This document shows positions 37,790 through 47,510 of a DNA stretch of 64,000 bases, one piece after another. Position numbers and translations under genes: made by a program. How positions within the stretch are numbered: position 1 is the first letter of the stretch; each line of letters begins with the position of its first letter. Under the pieces are notes generated by a model, which had not been told where the DNA came from, did no database searches, and saw nothing but the letters and a program-made list of their open reading frames with translations. Origin of the DNA: Pisolithus tinctorius (lineage: Eukaryota; Basidiomycota; Agaricomycetes; Boletales; Pisolithaceae); the NCBI GenBank assembly GCA_024663395.1, contig JANFAH010000003.1, positions 558,001 through 622,000 on the forward strand, in the 5' to 3' direction.

Positions 37790-38221
37790 TTGATACCTGT
37801 GATGCCTGCACTGAGTCGGACATGATACAGGTGATATTTCTATGAATCCCTCCCCTCGCCGGATGTTTGCATTACATTATCACGTTCTTCTATGGTTTCT
37901 CTGCCGTTCGTCGTTCCTTGGGTCCTTGTGGTTTCCTTGACGTTCACTTGTTATTTGACGGACAACCATGCACACTCAGTACTGTTCCCTATCTACTTAT
38001 TGCTAACTCTGTGCCTATGATATTCAGTGCAAACCTACACTTACCCGTTGTCAGTTATCAATAACCACAGTTAACCACCAATGCACCATTCATTTCGTTG
38101 CATTACAAGACACTTCATTCACTTCATGCCTTTTGCAGGACAGATGTAGCACGGATATCATCAAGGCGGTCCTTGTGAGTAAACTAGCATCACAGCCTTC
38201 AAATTATTGTTTATTCTCCAG

Positions 38222-38229
38222 TGAACCGG
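38222..38229 (+). other. left part of interrupted Z exon
   Basis: Follows an intron-like segment (GTGAGT at 38174 to TTCTCCAG at 38221). Reading continues on the far side of element A at 51560-51763, where an open frame (EPGKLVACWMIVYPSE and GDLPKEVEEAAK) ends at TGA 51761. The insertion therefore lies inside a coding-looking exon. Equivalent sequence in units 1, 2 and 4 is rearranged or broken, so Z may itself be a remnant. Confidence 0.4.
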
Positions 38230-38386
38230 TGGAGCAGTGGACTGGACTTCGGTCTGATGAACTAGACTGAGCTCGTGGTTGTTCTGTCGTGTCTGTACAT
38301 GTGCACCTCCGTGTCTAAGTGTGTCCGTCTGACTAAGCGCGCTGTGGCTGTATCCTCGCCTCCTGTCCCCGGGCCTCCCCACTCCA
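38230..38386 (-). repeat. element A LTR (3' LTR on minus strand)
   Basis: 157 bp, identical by eye to 51403-51559; starts TGGAGCAG and ends CACTCCA. Unusually short LTR. Confidence 0.95.
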
Positions 38387-38404
38387 TGTGCCCCCTTCAA
38401 AAAA
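38387..38404 (-). promoter_or_regulatory. element A polypurine tract
   Basis: On the minus strand a purine-rich tract containing GAAGGGGG lies immediately before the 3' LTR, as expected for plus-strand DNA priming during reverse transcription. Confidence 0.6.
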
Positions 38405-38469
38405 TGACGACGTCCTCGTCGTCCGCATGCGCCGCTACATCTGTTCGCCCTCCCTCTTGGTTGTCTCGT

Positions 38470-40423
38470 CTATGCCCTCTCCGCCAAAGCGCTCCCTTCC
38501 TCCGGGGGATCCTTGCCATCCTCGCCTACACCATCCTGCTCGTTGTCTTCATTGCTCCCTTCCTCTTCCGCGGTTCCTTCTCTCCCGCTTTTCGCATTCA
38601 TACTGTTTTCACCTCCACTCTCGTTCTGCTGTAGTTGTTGTACATAGCGTTGTTGGTTACTGTGCAGGCGTGTGCCCTCTCTCGGTTCGAATGTGCGTAG
38701 GCGTCGTGCACTGAATTCACCCTCGAGCGGTGTACCCGCTAGTGTTTCTAACCTGTAGGAGTTTCTCAGACGCGTAGCAACTCTGTGGGGAGTGGACCAC
38801 TTAGGTAACAGTTTTCGCTCTGTCTTGAAGGTATAGTCCAAGTCGTTCCGGTATATTTGTACGAGGTCTCCTATGTTGAATACAACTTCTGCCGGCTGTT
38901 GTTTCAGCACGCGACGATCAAATGCTGTTTTTCGTTTGATCGCGTGTCTCACTGCTTCGTCATAACCGTCTAGGCGTTGCTGTGTGGCATATGCCATGTG
39001 TATTGTTGCGTCGAGTTCGGACGGTTCTGTGGTACTAGACGTTAGCTCTGTGCGCTTTGTGTCGACGACTAAACCTAGGAGTAGTTCTTTTGGTGTGAAC
39101 TTGAGGGACGGAAGGAGGCGATTGTTCATGGCCCGGACTGCGTCGTCCAGGTGGTCTGGCCACGTTCTCGGCAGTTTTTCCCAATCGTCATTCTCTGCAC
39201 CATCTTCTCCCACGTTCGGCGCGCACAGGCGTTTGAGGACGTGTAATAGTAGCTTGTTGGTTCCTTCGACTAGTCCGTTGATCCATGGTGAGTATGCGGC
39301 TACTACGTGATGCGTGCATGACCACTTAGCGCAATATTCTTTGACCAACTCGTTGTTGAAGTGGCGGCCTCCGTCCGTCATGAACGTTTCCGCGGCGGTG
39401 AAACTGTTGAAGATGTTTGCCAGGCTGTCGACTGTCGTTTTGGCTGTACCTGCTGTTTTGAACTTAGTAACCCACAGGTGCTGTGAAAACGTGTCTAAGA
39501 AAAGGCCTAGCGTGTGATACCCGCCCTTGCCCGTTGGCATTGCTAGGTAGTCTCCGACTAGTAATTCGAACGGGTGTCTTCTTGTTATGGGCTCTAATAA
39601 CGAATTTAGTTTGGGTGTGCCGAAGTTTTTGCATTTTGCGCAGTCGTGTATGGCTTTCATTACTGCGAGATCCATCTTCGGTGCGTAGTAGCGATCTGTT
39701 AGGGCGATTTTTAGCGCATCCCAGCCCCAGTGTCCTCCGGTTTCATGCGCTTGTCGCGCTTTTTCTTCGGCCTCTTCCCGTGAGATGCACTCCACCTTGT
39801 GTCGCGGCCTGATACTGGTGCCGCCGTACAATCTCCATAACTTACCCTCCTGTATTACGTACTGTTTTGCCTGATGTCTTGCCTTGCTACGGTCACGAAT
39901 GGGCGTGTTTGTGTCGGTGTTGAGTATGGCGTCCACGACCTCGCGGAACAGCGGTTCGCTGTTGAAACGTTGTCGTAACTCTTGGTCGCTCTGGGATAGT
40001 TTGTTGATGGTGAATATGTCGTTAACGAGTCCTAGCGTTGTTTCGGGGTCTGGGCTGACCGACCAGCTACTCCTGTCCTCCTCATTGTCGCGTTCCATAT
40101 TGTCCCATTGTCGGCTTAGCCCGTCCGTGACTACGTTGAGTCGTCCTGGTATGTGTCGCACCGCTATAATGTTGTGCGCTAATATCCCGTCTCGCCATTG
40201 TGCGTGTGCCGCGGATATATTGTCGTTTGATAGGACGTCCTTGAGGGCTTGACAGTCTGTCTCGATCTCCACCGGGAAACCCCACACTATATCCGTGAAG
40301 CGGTCCAGGCCGAACTTTAGCGCTGCGAACTCTAATAGGAACGGCTTGTAGTTCCTCTCGGTCGACGACGTTCGTTTCGATGCAAACGCTATTGGTACCG
40401 TTTTTTTCGATGGTCTTGCCCGT
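38470..40423 (-). CDS. pol: element A pol, C-terminal part: RNase H end and integrase
   Basis: Continues the pol frame beyond element B. The RNase H remainder reads PIAFASKRTSSTERNYKPF and VEIETDCQALKDVLSN. The integrase zinc-binding domain has the HHCC pattern (ARQAHETGGHWG, then DCAKCKNFG). The catalytic core carries the three acidic residues in VGDYLAMP, MTDGGRHF and NGLVEGTNK. The C-terminal chromatin/DNA-binding region includes VQIYRNDLDYTF and LPKWSTPHRV, and the protein ends in an acidic Glu/Gly-rich tail. A run of seven T at about 40401-40407 shifts the frame by one relative to the expected RNase H start; six would restore it. Confidence 0.9.
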
Positions 40424-40888
40424 TGTAGGAATTGGTAATAAGATATACCTAGAAATAGTAATAGTCAGTAATGATGGGCGAGTATACTTCTCGACCCAAG
40501 AGGGAGGTTCTCTCTGGAGAAATGAAGTGTAGTAAAAATGTAAAAATGCGAACTAGAAGAGAAAACTTAGCTCTGCCTGTCTAACAACTGTTGCCAGTCC
40601 TCCTGGCACTTTGGGTACTCCCCAAAGTAATAAATCTAACTTTGAAAACTCGCCGAATTGCGAGACTAAATCACCCTGCTACTGAGGGCCTGAGACATGT
40701 ACTGGTTGTTTTTGGTAAACTGAACTCGCGCGAACACAGCACACGCGCTTAGTCAGCGACACGGCTGCTCGTCACCAAGTCCAGGGGTACAAACACAAAA
40801 ACAAAGGCAAGAAATAAAACAAGTCCTTCCACCCCTAAACTCCTGACCAAGACGGATTCTCCTAGGGAACTCGAACTCGTTCCCTACA
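40424..40888 (-). repeat. element B LTR (3' LTR on minus strand)
   Basis: 465 bp; matches 47046-47510 except for one C/T difference in the context CACACGCGCTT versus CACACGTGCTT. The difference falls at a CpG. Confidence 0.95.
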
Positions 40889-41692
40889 TCCGAGGGGTGG
40901 TTTAGAATTCGACCGTCCTCGGTCGCTCTCCTCCTCGCACGAACATCCTCATCCTCGCATCTGCTTCCCTCGACCTCACCACATATCCTCATGCCCTTCA
41001 AACACAACTCTTTGCCCCTAACCTCCTCACTACTCGAACATGACCCCCTTCCTTCCCAAAACACGCTCCTGATCTCACTGAACAACCCTCTTCATCCTCA
41101 AAACCTTTCGCCCTCAAACACAACCCTTTCCGCCTACAGAGCGCCACCTGGCCTCTCGAACACACCCTGCCTCTCGAACACTCCCCTCAAGGCCCAAACC
41201 TCGAACCAAAAGACGACGGAGATAATCTCCAGGCAAGCGAACAAGTGAGTAATAAATCGAGTGCGGAGCAAGTCAAAGACTGCTCTTCGAGGCACAGTCT
41301 CTGTGCGAACGGTAACAGAGTGTAATGCAGCTCTGCGGCTGGTACAGCGGATGCTGGCCCTCTACGAGGCAGCTCGAAGACGTATATATGTACCTAAAAC
41401 AAACCTTGATCAGTCGTGTATTTACTATCCTTATATGCATATGTGCTCTCGACTACTGCTCGTCCTTAAGACGATTTAGCACCAAGAAAAAACAATGGAA
41501 CTCGAAACTATAAGTCGGGGTGAGTAGAACCACCCAAAGACTACTGCGACTCGGTTGAACGACGTCGCTCGAAGCAAAACTCAAATGAAAGAAAAACTAT
41601 ATATATACGCTCACCGGGACCTTCGCTCCGTCCACCCGTCCCATTCCTATTTTCACAGTCTCGACTCGCTGTGCACGCGCGCCCTTGATTTC

Positions 41693-44600
41693 TCATACTT
41701 CATCCGGTATTTCGTCTGGTGGCCGAAGCTCTCGCACTAAGTGTCGCCGAGCGACCTCGAGTCGCCCATCTTCGTCTACCACTTGTTCACTGCTAGAAAC
41801 AAAATATCTCGAAGTAGCACATGTTTGAACTATAATAAAAGCTGTCACCTTAAGTCTGTAGATCCTCAAGCTCTCTTCGATGATAGGTCTTCGGCCCCGA
41901 CGGGTGAAGGTGCTAACTTCTTTCGATCCTAAGCTCTGGCCTTCGACCTCGTAGTCAGGTGGACGACGTTTTGATGCTAAGTACTGATGGATGGCCTGAA
42001 GCCGCCCATCCTCGTCGATCGCCTTTTTCTTTGCACTAAAGATTCTGTACCTCGCAGTAGAACATACTCGAACGAAAACCGAAAAGGTCACCTGGATTTT
42101 GTATGTCCCTTTCCTGAGTTTCCCCTCCCATACTGTCGCTCTTGGCACTCCTCTCGCCTCAAAGGATTCCACCGAATACCCTGTACTTCGTAGCCCTTCG
42201 CGTATTCTAGAATAAAGCAGTCGTAAGCAAAGCCTCACAAGAATAAAAGAGGAAAAAAGGTTCTTGGGCTCTGTGCGTGAGCCTGCATTGCCTCTAATGC
42301 GCGGTGCATGCTCCTCATTCAACCGACCGCCCCTCAGAGCTCCCATCATATCTCGTAGTCTTTTGTACTTCTCCTTAGATACCAGGTTTTTCCTGACGTA
42401 GGTATAATCGAACAAATTATTGTTGTCGCTGATCCGGTTGTCCCTGGACTTGAACATTTCCTGGGCATCATTATACGCGTCGAACGGCTTCTCCAGATAG
42501 GGCAGGACACCGGCTGCGATGGCTGTTTCGACAACGGCTCGGGTGCCTTCGACGTAACCCCATGAGTAGACAGAGGGGTCTTCCGCACCTCGCCGTAGCA
42601 AGGCATCCTGTACAATATATGTAATGCCCGATCTCTCCAATATATCCAACACGTCCCATTCGTCTGTGGTGTCCCCCGAATAAAATGAGACTTCGTGATG
42701 TCTCTGCACGATATCCAACACGGGGATGGAGTCTCCATTCGCTAACCGTTCGACAATGTGTCGACCTACTAACTCGCTTCGGTCGACAGTAATGTAGGCA
42801 TCTTCATCTTGAAGGGAGGCGGTCGCAGGTTGTCCCGATCGGGACCTTTGTACTGTAAGCGCGTCGACACTCAAGGATTCGATGGTGCTCTGTAAAAATT
42901 CGTGATCCCTAAAACGCGGTAGCTGTAAGTAAAACGGCTTAAAGAGAAGGCTAAGACTTGGGCCTTCGAGCCCACTCGGCATGGCTTCGATGCTCCTCGC
43001 ATCTCGCGCGTCTTGCTGCGACTTTGAAATTCGCTGTTGTACTGTATATAGATGCGTTCCTTCTTCGACGTCTTCGTCTATTCTAATACGATGTAGCTGT
43101 AAGTAGAAATTTGCAAAACGAAAGTAGAAGCTAGAGCTGTCACGCTCATTATCCATCCTCGATGATTCGTCGATACTCTGTGAACACTCGTATTTCCTGA
43201 AACAACGTAGCTGTAAGTTAAACGCTTCGAAGAAAAAACTAAAACTCAGGCCGTCGGGCCCACTCGATGTGACTTCGACACTTCTCGCACGTCTTGCTTC
43301 TTGTCGCGACTTCAAACCTCGCCATCGCGCCGCTCTTGTGGCATTTCGCAGTCGCTGTACTTGTCGCTCTGTATGTTGATACCTTGTTTCTTCGAAGTCG
43401 TTGTCTATCCTAAAGTAACCTAACTGTGAGTAAAAAGCCGCGCCACTAAAATCGAAACTTGGGCCATCGCGCTCGGCGTCCATGTCTGTCGAATCTTGTA
43501 TCTTCAGTGATCGTTGCCGTAGATCGAACTGTAGTCTTCGCAGTTGTTTTGCCGTACTTCGTTCGTGGTTTGTTGTAGCTTCGTGGATACCTTGTAAAAA
43601 GTCACACTCCCTAAAATGGCGTAGGTGTAAGTAAAACGGCTTAAAGACAAAACTAAGACTTGGGCCTTGGAGCCCACTCAGTGTGGTTTCGACACTGTCC
43701 GCATGTCGCGCGTCTTGTTGCGACTCCGAAATCCACTGTCGTGCGGTATACAGACGCATTCCTTCTTTGATGTCGCCGCCTACTTTAGAAAAATGTACTC
43801 GTAAGTAAAAACCTGGGAAACAAAAATAAAGACTTGAGCCGTCGGGCTCCCTATCCATGCTCGTCCGATGCTGTATCTTCGACGCTCGCCATCGTAGTTT
43901 GAACTGTAGATATCGCATTTGTCTTTCTGCACTTCCATGCTCACGTGGCCGTTGATTCGCGCTAAGTCTAATCGTTGTCGTCGTTCCTCGTACTGCGATA
44001 GTTGTCCATTGTAGACATCTGGCTTCCCTAGAATAACGAAGGTGTAAGTAAACTATCATAGGACCAAAATGGAACTTCGAGCGTTCGAGCTCGGTGATCT
44101 TCATCGCGCATCGTTTCCTTTGGACGGCCGTTCTCGCCTCGCATAGCCTTCGGTCTGTGTCAAACATTATCGTCGCTGCCGCTGTATTCGTCGTACTTCT
44201 GCGCAACCTTCGATCGTAGTTCGTCATAGTTTCTTGTACCGCGATTGTTGTTCGTCGTAAGTACCCGACTTCCCTCCCTCGAATGACTATTTTCTCTTCG
44301 TGCCGCCTTCGGTCAGCATCAAGTGCCGTCGCCGCCGTCACTCGTGCCTGAGTCGACACCACCATCGCTCGTTCGTAGCTTGCTGTAGAATCTTGAGTTG
44401 CGATCGCCAGGATGTCGGTTGCATTTCGTCGCAACCATCCGCTATCCCTAGAGTAGGATAGTTGTAAGTAAAGCATAATGGAACCAAAACAGAACCTTGG
44501 GCCGTCGAGCCCAGTACCCGCGCTCGTCGCGCTTTGTTCCCATCGAACGGCATACTCAATCTTGCCTAGCCATTGATCTGTGTAAAACGCTGTCATCGTC

Positions 44601-46867
44601 GTCATTCTTGGTATCGCGGTCATCTGGGCATCATTCGGCCTTCGTCGTATATAGCCATTCTCCCTAGAATAACGTAGATGTAAGTAAAGCGTTTTGAAGT
44701 CGAAACGAACCTCTGAGCCGTCGAGCTCAGTACCCGCGCTCCTCGCGCTTCGTCTGTATATAACGGTAGTTCTAGCCTCGCGCGGCCCTCGATCTGTGCC
44801 GAGCGTCAACGACGTTGTTCTTCTTTGTACCGCAGTCGCTGTTCGTCGTAGATATTCATTTGACCTAGAATAGAAACGTTGTAAGTAAAACGCTATGAAA
44901 TCGTAACAGAACCTTGGGCCGTCGAGCCCAGTATCCGCGCTAAGTAGGTTCGTCGTCGTCGTCGCTATCGCACTATCCGCTGCTGCTGTCGCCATCGCTC
45001 TGGTCGCCATCGCTCGTAACCGCGGTACCTTGCGCGTGGTACGTCGTTCACCCCATTCTTCATATCCTTCGATTGCAGCGATCTTGCGTAGTCGGTCTAT
45101 AACTGTAGAGTCGTCAGTATGTAGTACTTGAATGCGCGCGGCCACAACACGCAGAGCGGTCACGTGACTCCGCTTAGTCAACATCGCAGAACTTTCTGTG
45201 CAAGTCCTAATACCGAATGTGCGCGTCGATTCGCTCGACGAATCCTCGAATAAAACATTTATTGCCGACACTGAGCGGCCGCGGAATATTTCGAGTGCGA
45301 GGTCGTCCACCCTCGCCGCGTGCTTCAACATTTCAATTCGCAAAACTTCATCCGGCGGCTTCCTTCGTATAATGAGCCTCGATGGCTCCTCGATCTGAAT
45401 TCTTCTTGCAATAACCTTCGACTTGATGTGATTCATGTTCTGCGGCGCTCTGTGTGAGTCAACGACCTCTTTGTATGCCAACCTTTCCACTTCGAGACTG
45501 CCTGTGAGTGCTTCGAGCCCTTCGACTCCAACTCCTGCGGGCTTTGGGTGTTCTTCGAGCCTTTCGGCTTCGAATTCGAGCGGAATCTTTGACCTGAATA
45601 GGTCGTCGGTTAACTGATGCGTATTTCTGCTGACTGCAGGAACTCCGAGGTCGCTCCTTTCACTGCCTCGACCTCTTAGGTAGGACTCCTGTAGTGACAC
45701 ACCAGTAGCCATCAGAGAAACTCGATACGAACAAAAAGAAAAACCCCTTTGAGTGTTGTAATTTGCTTCGAATTCGAACGGGACTTTCGTTGTGAGTGGT
45801 TCCTCCACCAATGCAGGTTCGACTCGCTCGAGTTCTACTGCTTCCTGTAACTCAGTAGTCAGTATTCTGTTTGTACTCAAGGAAAACTCTCCCGTCTCAA
45901 AACAGGTTGCTGCGGCTGCTTCGACGAGCCTGCCAGGACTTTGGTCTTCACTCTTTGTCTTCTCGGATGAACTCGGTGGCTGCGCATGACTTGTCGAAAC
46001 TAACTTTGGTACTTTCTCGCACTCTATGTATCCTGATAACTCTGTAGATCCCTGTACACTGGACGTCAGCGAGTCATGTGTAGCTGTAGGCAGAAAACAC
46101 TTCGTAGATAGATGTTGCCTGCCCGAACTCGATTCTGGGTCACTTCGTGGCTCATAGTAGTCTCCCGCGCTTGTTCGTGCTCGCTCCGAGCGAAATCCTT
46201 TGTGTAGTAGTCGTGTTGCTGTGTATGTTACCTGCTCCATGGGCCATGGATCGTCCGAGTGTCGCCGTCGATCGTCGCGTCGCATTTTCCGAATAATTTC
46301 ACGCCGGAATTCCTTGTCGAAGCCTTGTACATAGAGGTCTTCGAGCTCGTCAGCCTCGAGTTGCTTCGAAACCCGTAGAAACGTTGCTAAATCTAGAAAA
46401 TATAGTCTGTAGTTCATCAGTTCTTCCTCTGTACGAATTTCTCTTCTTGCTCGGCTGTCAACGAGGCTGTAAAGGTCATTCCTCAAGTACTGTTGATCCA
46501 TTTTTCGGGACCCAGGATACAAACGCGCAATGGCCACCACGAATTCGGGCCAACTCAGGTGATCTTCGACGAATTCATACCATGAGTCCGAGACTTCGCT
46601 GCTTGCATACCAGCAAACCCATTTCGCCCATTCTTGGTCATCGAAGCAATTCTCGCGCTCGCAAAGACTTCGAACCTCTCTGAAATACCTAAAAAGGTCA
46701 GATGCATACCCCGAGAACCATGGTGCACCCCTCGAGTGCCTCAGTGGCATTCCCTCGAGCTCTCTCGGCGCGTTCTCACGGCTTCTTCGCAAAAATTCGA
46801 CTATTAGTTTCCCTTCGGACTTGCTTCTCGGCTCGAGGGATCTTCGACTTCGACACTTGCTTGACAT
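41693..46867 (-). CDS. element B 1,724-aa ORF: gag-like, repeat modules, ERG26-like insert
   Basis: Single uninterrupted frame from ATG 46867 to the stop at 41693. Residues about 40-240 resemble basidiomycete retrotransposon gag: MPLRHSRGAPWFSGY, SDLFRYFREVRSLCERE, DSWYEFVEDHLSW and IARLYPGS. No CCHC knuckle seen. Residues about 240-620 are Ser/Glu-rich. Residues about 640-1330 hold around ten degenerate modules with a core like GPRFCF....YLQLRYSR....LRR. Residues 1357-1491 resemble ERG26. The end (about 1590-1724) contains two related copies of a block with VDEDGRL or IDEDGRL and RPPD. Composition is rich in Arg and Thr/Ser. The absence of stops over 5.2 kb implies recent activity or selection on the frame. 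Function unknown; presumably a structural protein of the element. Confidence 0.8.
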   Translation of the reverse strand: MSSKCRSRRSLEPRSKSEGKLIVEFLRRSRENAPRELEGMPLRHSRGAPWFSGYASDLFRYFREVRSLCERENCFDDQEWAKWVCWYASSEVSDSWYEFVEDHLSWPEFVVAIARLYPGSRKMDQQYLRNDLYSLVDSRARREIRTEEELMNYRLYFLDLATFLRVSKQLEADELEDLYVQGFDKEFRREIIRKMRRDDRRRHSDDPWPMEQVTYTATRLLHKGFRSERARTSAGDYYEPRSDPESSSGRQHLSTKCFLPTATHDSLTSSVQGSTELSGYIECEKVPKLVSTSHAQPPSSSEKTKSEDQSPGRLVEAAAATCFETGEFSLSTNRILTTELQEAVELERVEPALVEEPLTTKVPFEFEANYNTQRGFSFCSYRVSLMATGVSLQESYLRGRGSERSDLGVPAVSRNTHQLTDDLFRSKIPLEFEAERLEEHPKPAGVGVEGLEALTGSLEVERLAYKEVVDSHRAPQNMNHIKSKVIARRIQIEEPSRLIIRRKPPDEVLRIEMLKHAARVDDLALEIFRGRSVSAINVLFEDSSSESTRTFGIRTCTESSAMLTKRSHVTALRVVAARIQVLHTDDSTVIDRLRKIAAIEGYEEWGERRTTRKVPRLRAMATRAMATAAADSAIATTTTNLLSADTGLDGPRFCYDFIAFYLQRFYSRSNEYLRRTATAVQRRTTSLTLGTDRGPREARTTVIYRRSARSAGTELDGSEVRFDFKTLYLHLRYSRENGYIRRRPNDAQMTAIPRMTTMTAFYTDQWLGKIEYAVRWEQSATSAGTGLDGPRFCFGSIMLYLQLSYSRDSGWLRRNATDILAIATQDSTASYERAMVVSTQARVTAATALDADRRRHEEKIVIRGREVGYLRRTTIAVQETMTNYDRRLRRSTTNTAAATIMFDTDRRLCEARTAVQRKRCAMKITELERSKFHFGPMIVYLHLRYSREARCLQWTTIAVRGTTTTIRLSANQRPREHGSAERQMRYLQFKLRWRASKIQHRTSMDREPDGSSLYFCFPGFYLRVHFSKVGGDIKEGMRLYTARQWISESQQDARHADSVETTLSGLQGPSLSFVFKPFYLHLRHFRECDFLQGIHEATTNHERSTAKQLRRLQFDLRQRSLKIQDSTDMDAERDGPSFDFSGAAFYSQLGYFRIDNDFEETRYQHTERQVQRLRNATRAARWRGLKSRQEARRARSVEVTSSGPDGLSFSFFFEAFNLQLRCFRKYECSQSIDESSRMDNERDSSSFYFRFANFYLQLHRIRIDEDVEEGTHLYTVQQRISKSQQDARDARSIEAMPSGLEGPSLSLLFKPFYLQLPRFRDHEFLQSTIESLSVDALTVQRSRSGQPATASLQDEDAYITVDRSELVGRHIVERLANGDSIPVLDIVQRHHEVSFYSGDTTDEWDVLDILERSGITYIVQDALLRRGAEDPSVYSWGYVEGTRAVVETAIAAGVLPYLEKPFDAYNDAQEMFKSRDNRISDNNNLFDYTYVRKNLVSKEKYKRLRDMMGALRGGRLNEEHAPRIRGNAGSRTEPKNLFSSFILVRLCLRLLYSRIREGLRSTGYSVESFEARGVPRATVWEGKLRKGTYKIQVTFSVFVRVCSTARYRIFSAKKKAIDEDGRLQAIHQYLASKRRPPDYEVEGQSLGSKEVSTFTRRGRRPIIEESLRIYRLKVTAFIIVQTCATSRYFVSSSEQVVDEDGRLEVARRHLVRELRPPDEIPDEV
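42395..42799 (-). other. captured ERG26-like (sterol C-4 decarboxylase) fragment
   Basis: In-frame within the element B ORF. It shows several signatures of fungal sterol-4-alpha-carboxylate 3-dehydrogenase in the right order: GRHIVERL, VLDIVQRHHEVSFYSGD, VEGTRAVVETAIAAGV, EKPFDAYND and NNLFDYTYV. The N-terminal nucleotide-binding glycine motif expected before GRHIV (GGSGFLG type) is replaced by DRSELVG. The segment normally between AAGV and EKP that carries the active-site region is missing, and later parts are shortened. The fragment cannot be an active dehydrogenase. It contains no introns, which suggests capture via RNA. Confidence 0.75.
42900..44935 (-). repeat. about ten degenerate coding repeat modules in element B
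   Basis: On the + strand a core GTAAGTAAA (or close variant) recurs at about 42924, 43098, 43211, 43433, 43629, 43803, 44043, 44463, 44673 and 44881. Each is followed about 30 nt later by a TTGGGCC/TGAGCC and a GTCGAGCCC-like block. Spacing is about 210 bp in the upstream part (44881, 44673, 44463; then a double step to 44043) and irregular afterwards. On the minus strand each encodes a module with LDGPRFxF and YLQLRYSR-like cores. Confidence 0.75.
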
Positions 46868-47025
46868 TTGCTGCTCGAAAAATAACTCTGAAAATTTCCT
46901 GAATTCCTAAGAGTAGATGGTAGCTAGAATCAAGACTCTGAATACTTAGCTTGTCCAACTCAACCCAGCAAAGACTTCATTCGGTGATAAAACGGTGACT
47001 TCTTTCCCCAAAATGGACAGAACCC

Positions 47026-47043
47026 CCCTCGCGGTGGGCTCCA
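47026..47043 (-). promoter_or_regulatory. element B candidate primer-binding site
   Basis: Two nt inside the 5' LTR on the minus strand, TGGAGCCCACCGCGAGGG. It starts with TGG, complementary to a tRNA 3' CCA end. The matching tRNA cannot be named without a search. Confidence 0.6.
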
Positions 47044-47045
47044 GA

Positions 47046-47510
47046 TGTAGGAATTGGTAATAAGATATACCTAGAAATAGTAATAGTCAGTAATGATGGG
47101 CGAGTATACTTCTCGACCCAAGAGGGAGGTTCTCTCTGGAGAAATGAAGTGTAGTAAAAATGTAAAAATGCGAACTAGAAGAGAAAACTTAGCTCTGCCT
47201 GTCTAACAACTGTTGCCAGTCCTCCTGGCACTTTGGGTACTCCCCAAAGTAATAAATCTAACTTTGAAAACTCGCCGAATTGCGAGACTAAATCACCCTG
47301 CTACTGAGGGCCTGAGACATGTACTGGTTGTTTTTGGTAAACTGAACTCGCGCGAACACAGCACACGTGCTTAGTCAGCGACACGGCTGCTCGTCACCAA
47401 GTCCAGGGGTACAAACACAAAAACAAAGGCAAGAAATAAAACAAGTCCTTCCACCCCTAAACTCCTGACCAAGACGGATTCTCCTAGGGAACTCGAACTC
47501 GTTCCCTACA
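47046..47510 (-). repeat. element B LTR (5' LTR on minus strand)
   Basis: 465 bp with TGTAGG/CCTACA ends, nearly identical to 40424-40888. Followed by CCGT, the second copy of the target duplication. Confidence 0.95.

Larger units (their letters stand above)
40424..47510 (-). mobile_element. element B: non-autonomous gag-type LTR retrotransposon
   Basis: 7,087 bp with 465-bp LTRs at both ends (TGTAGG...CCTACA) that differ at a single position, flanked by a 4-bp duplication CCGT. It is inserted in the RNase H-coding part of element A. It contains one giant minus-strand ORF with a gag-like N-terminus. No protease, RT, RNase H or integrase motif was found on either strand, so it must be mobilised by enzymes from another element. 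It is thus similar in design to TR-GAG elements known from plants, but with additional host-like sequence. Confidence 0.92.

Noticed and set aside
45198..46902. Plus-strand open frames inside element B as separate genes
   Set aside because: They are antisense to the 1,724-codon ORF and vary with its codon composition; no independent motif.
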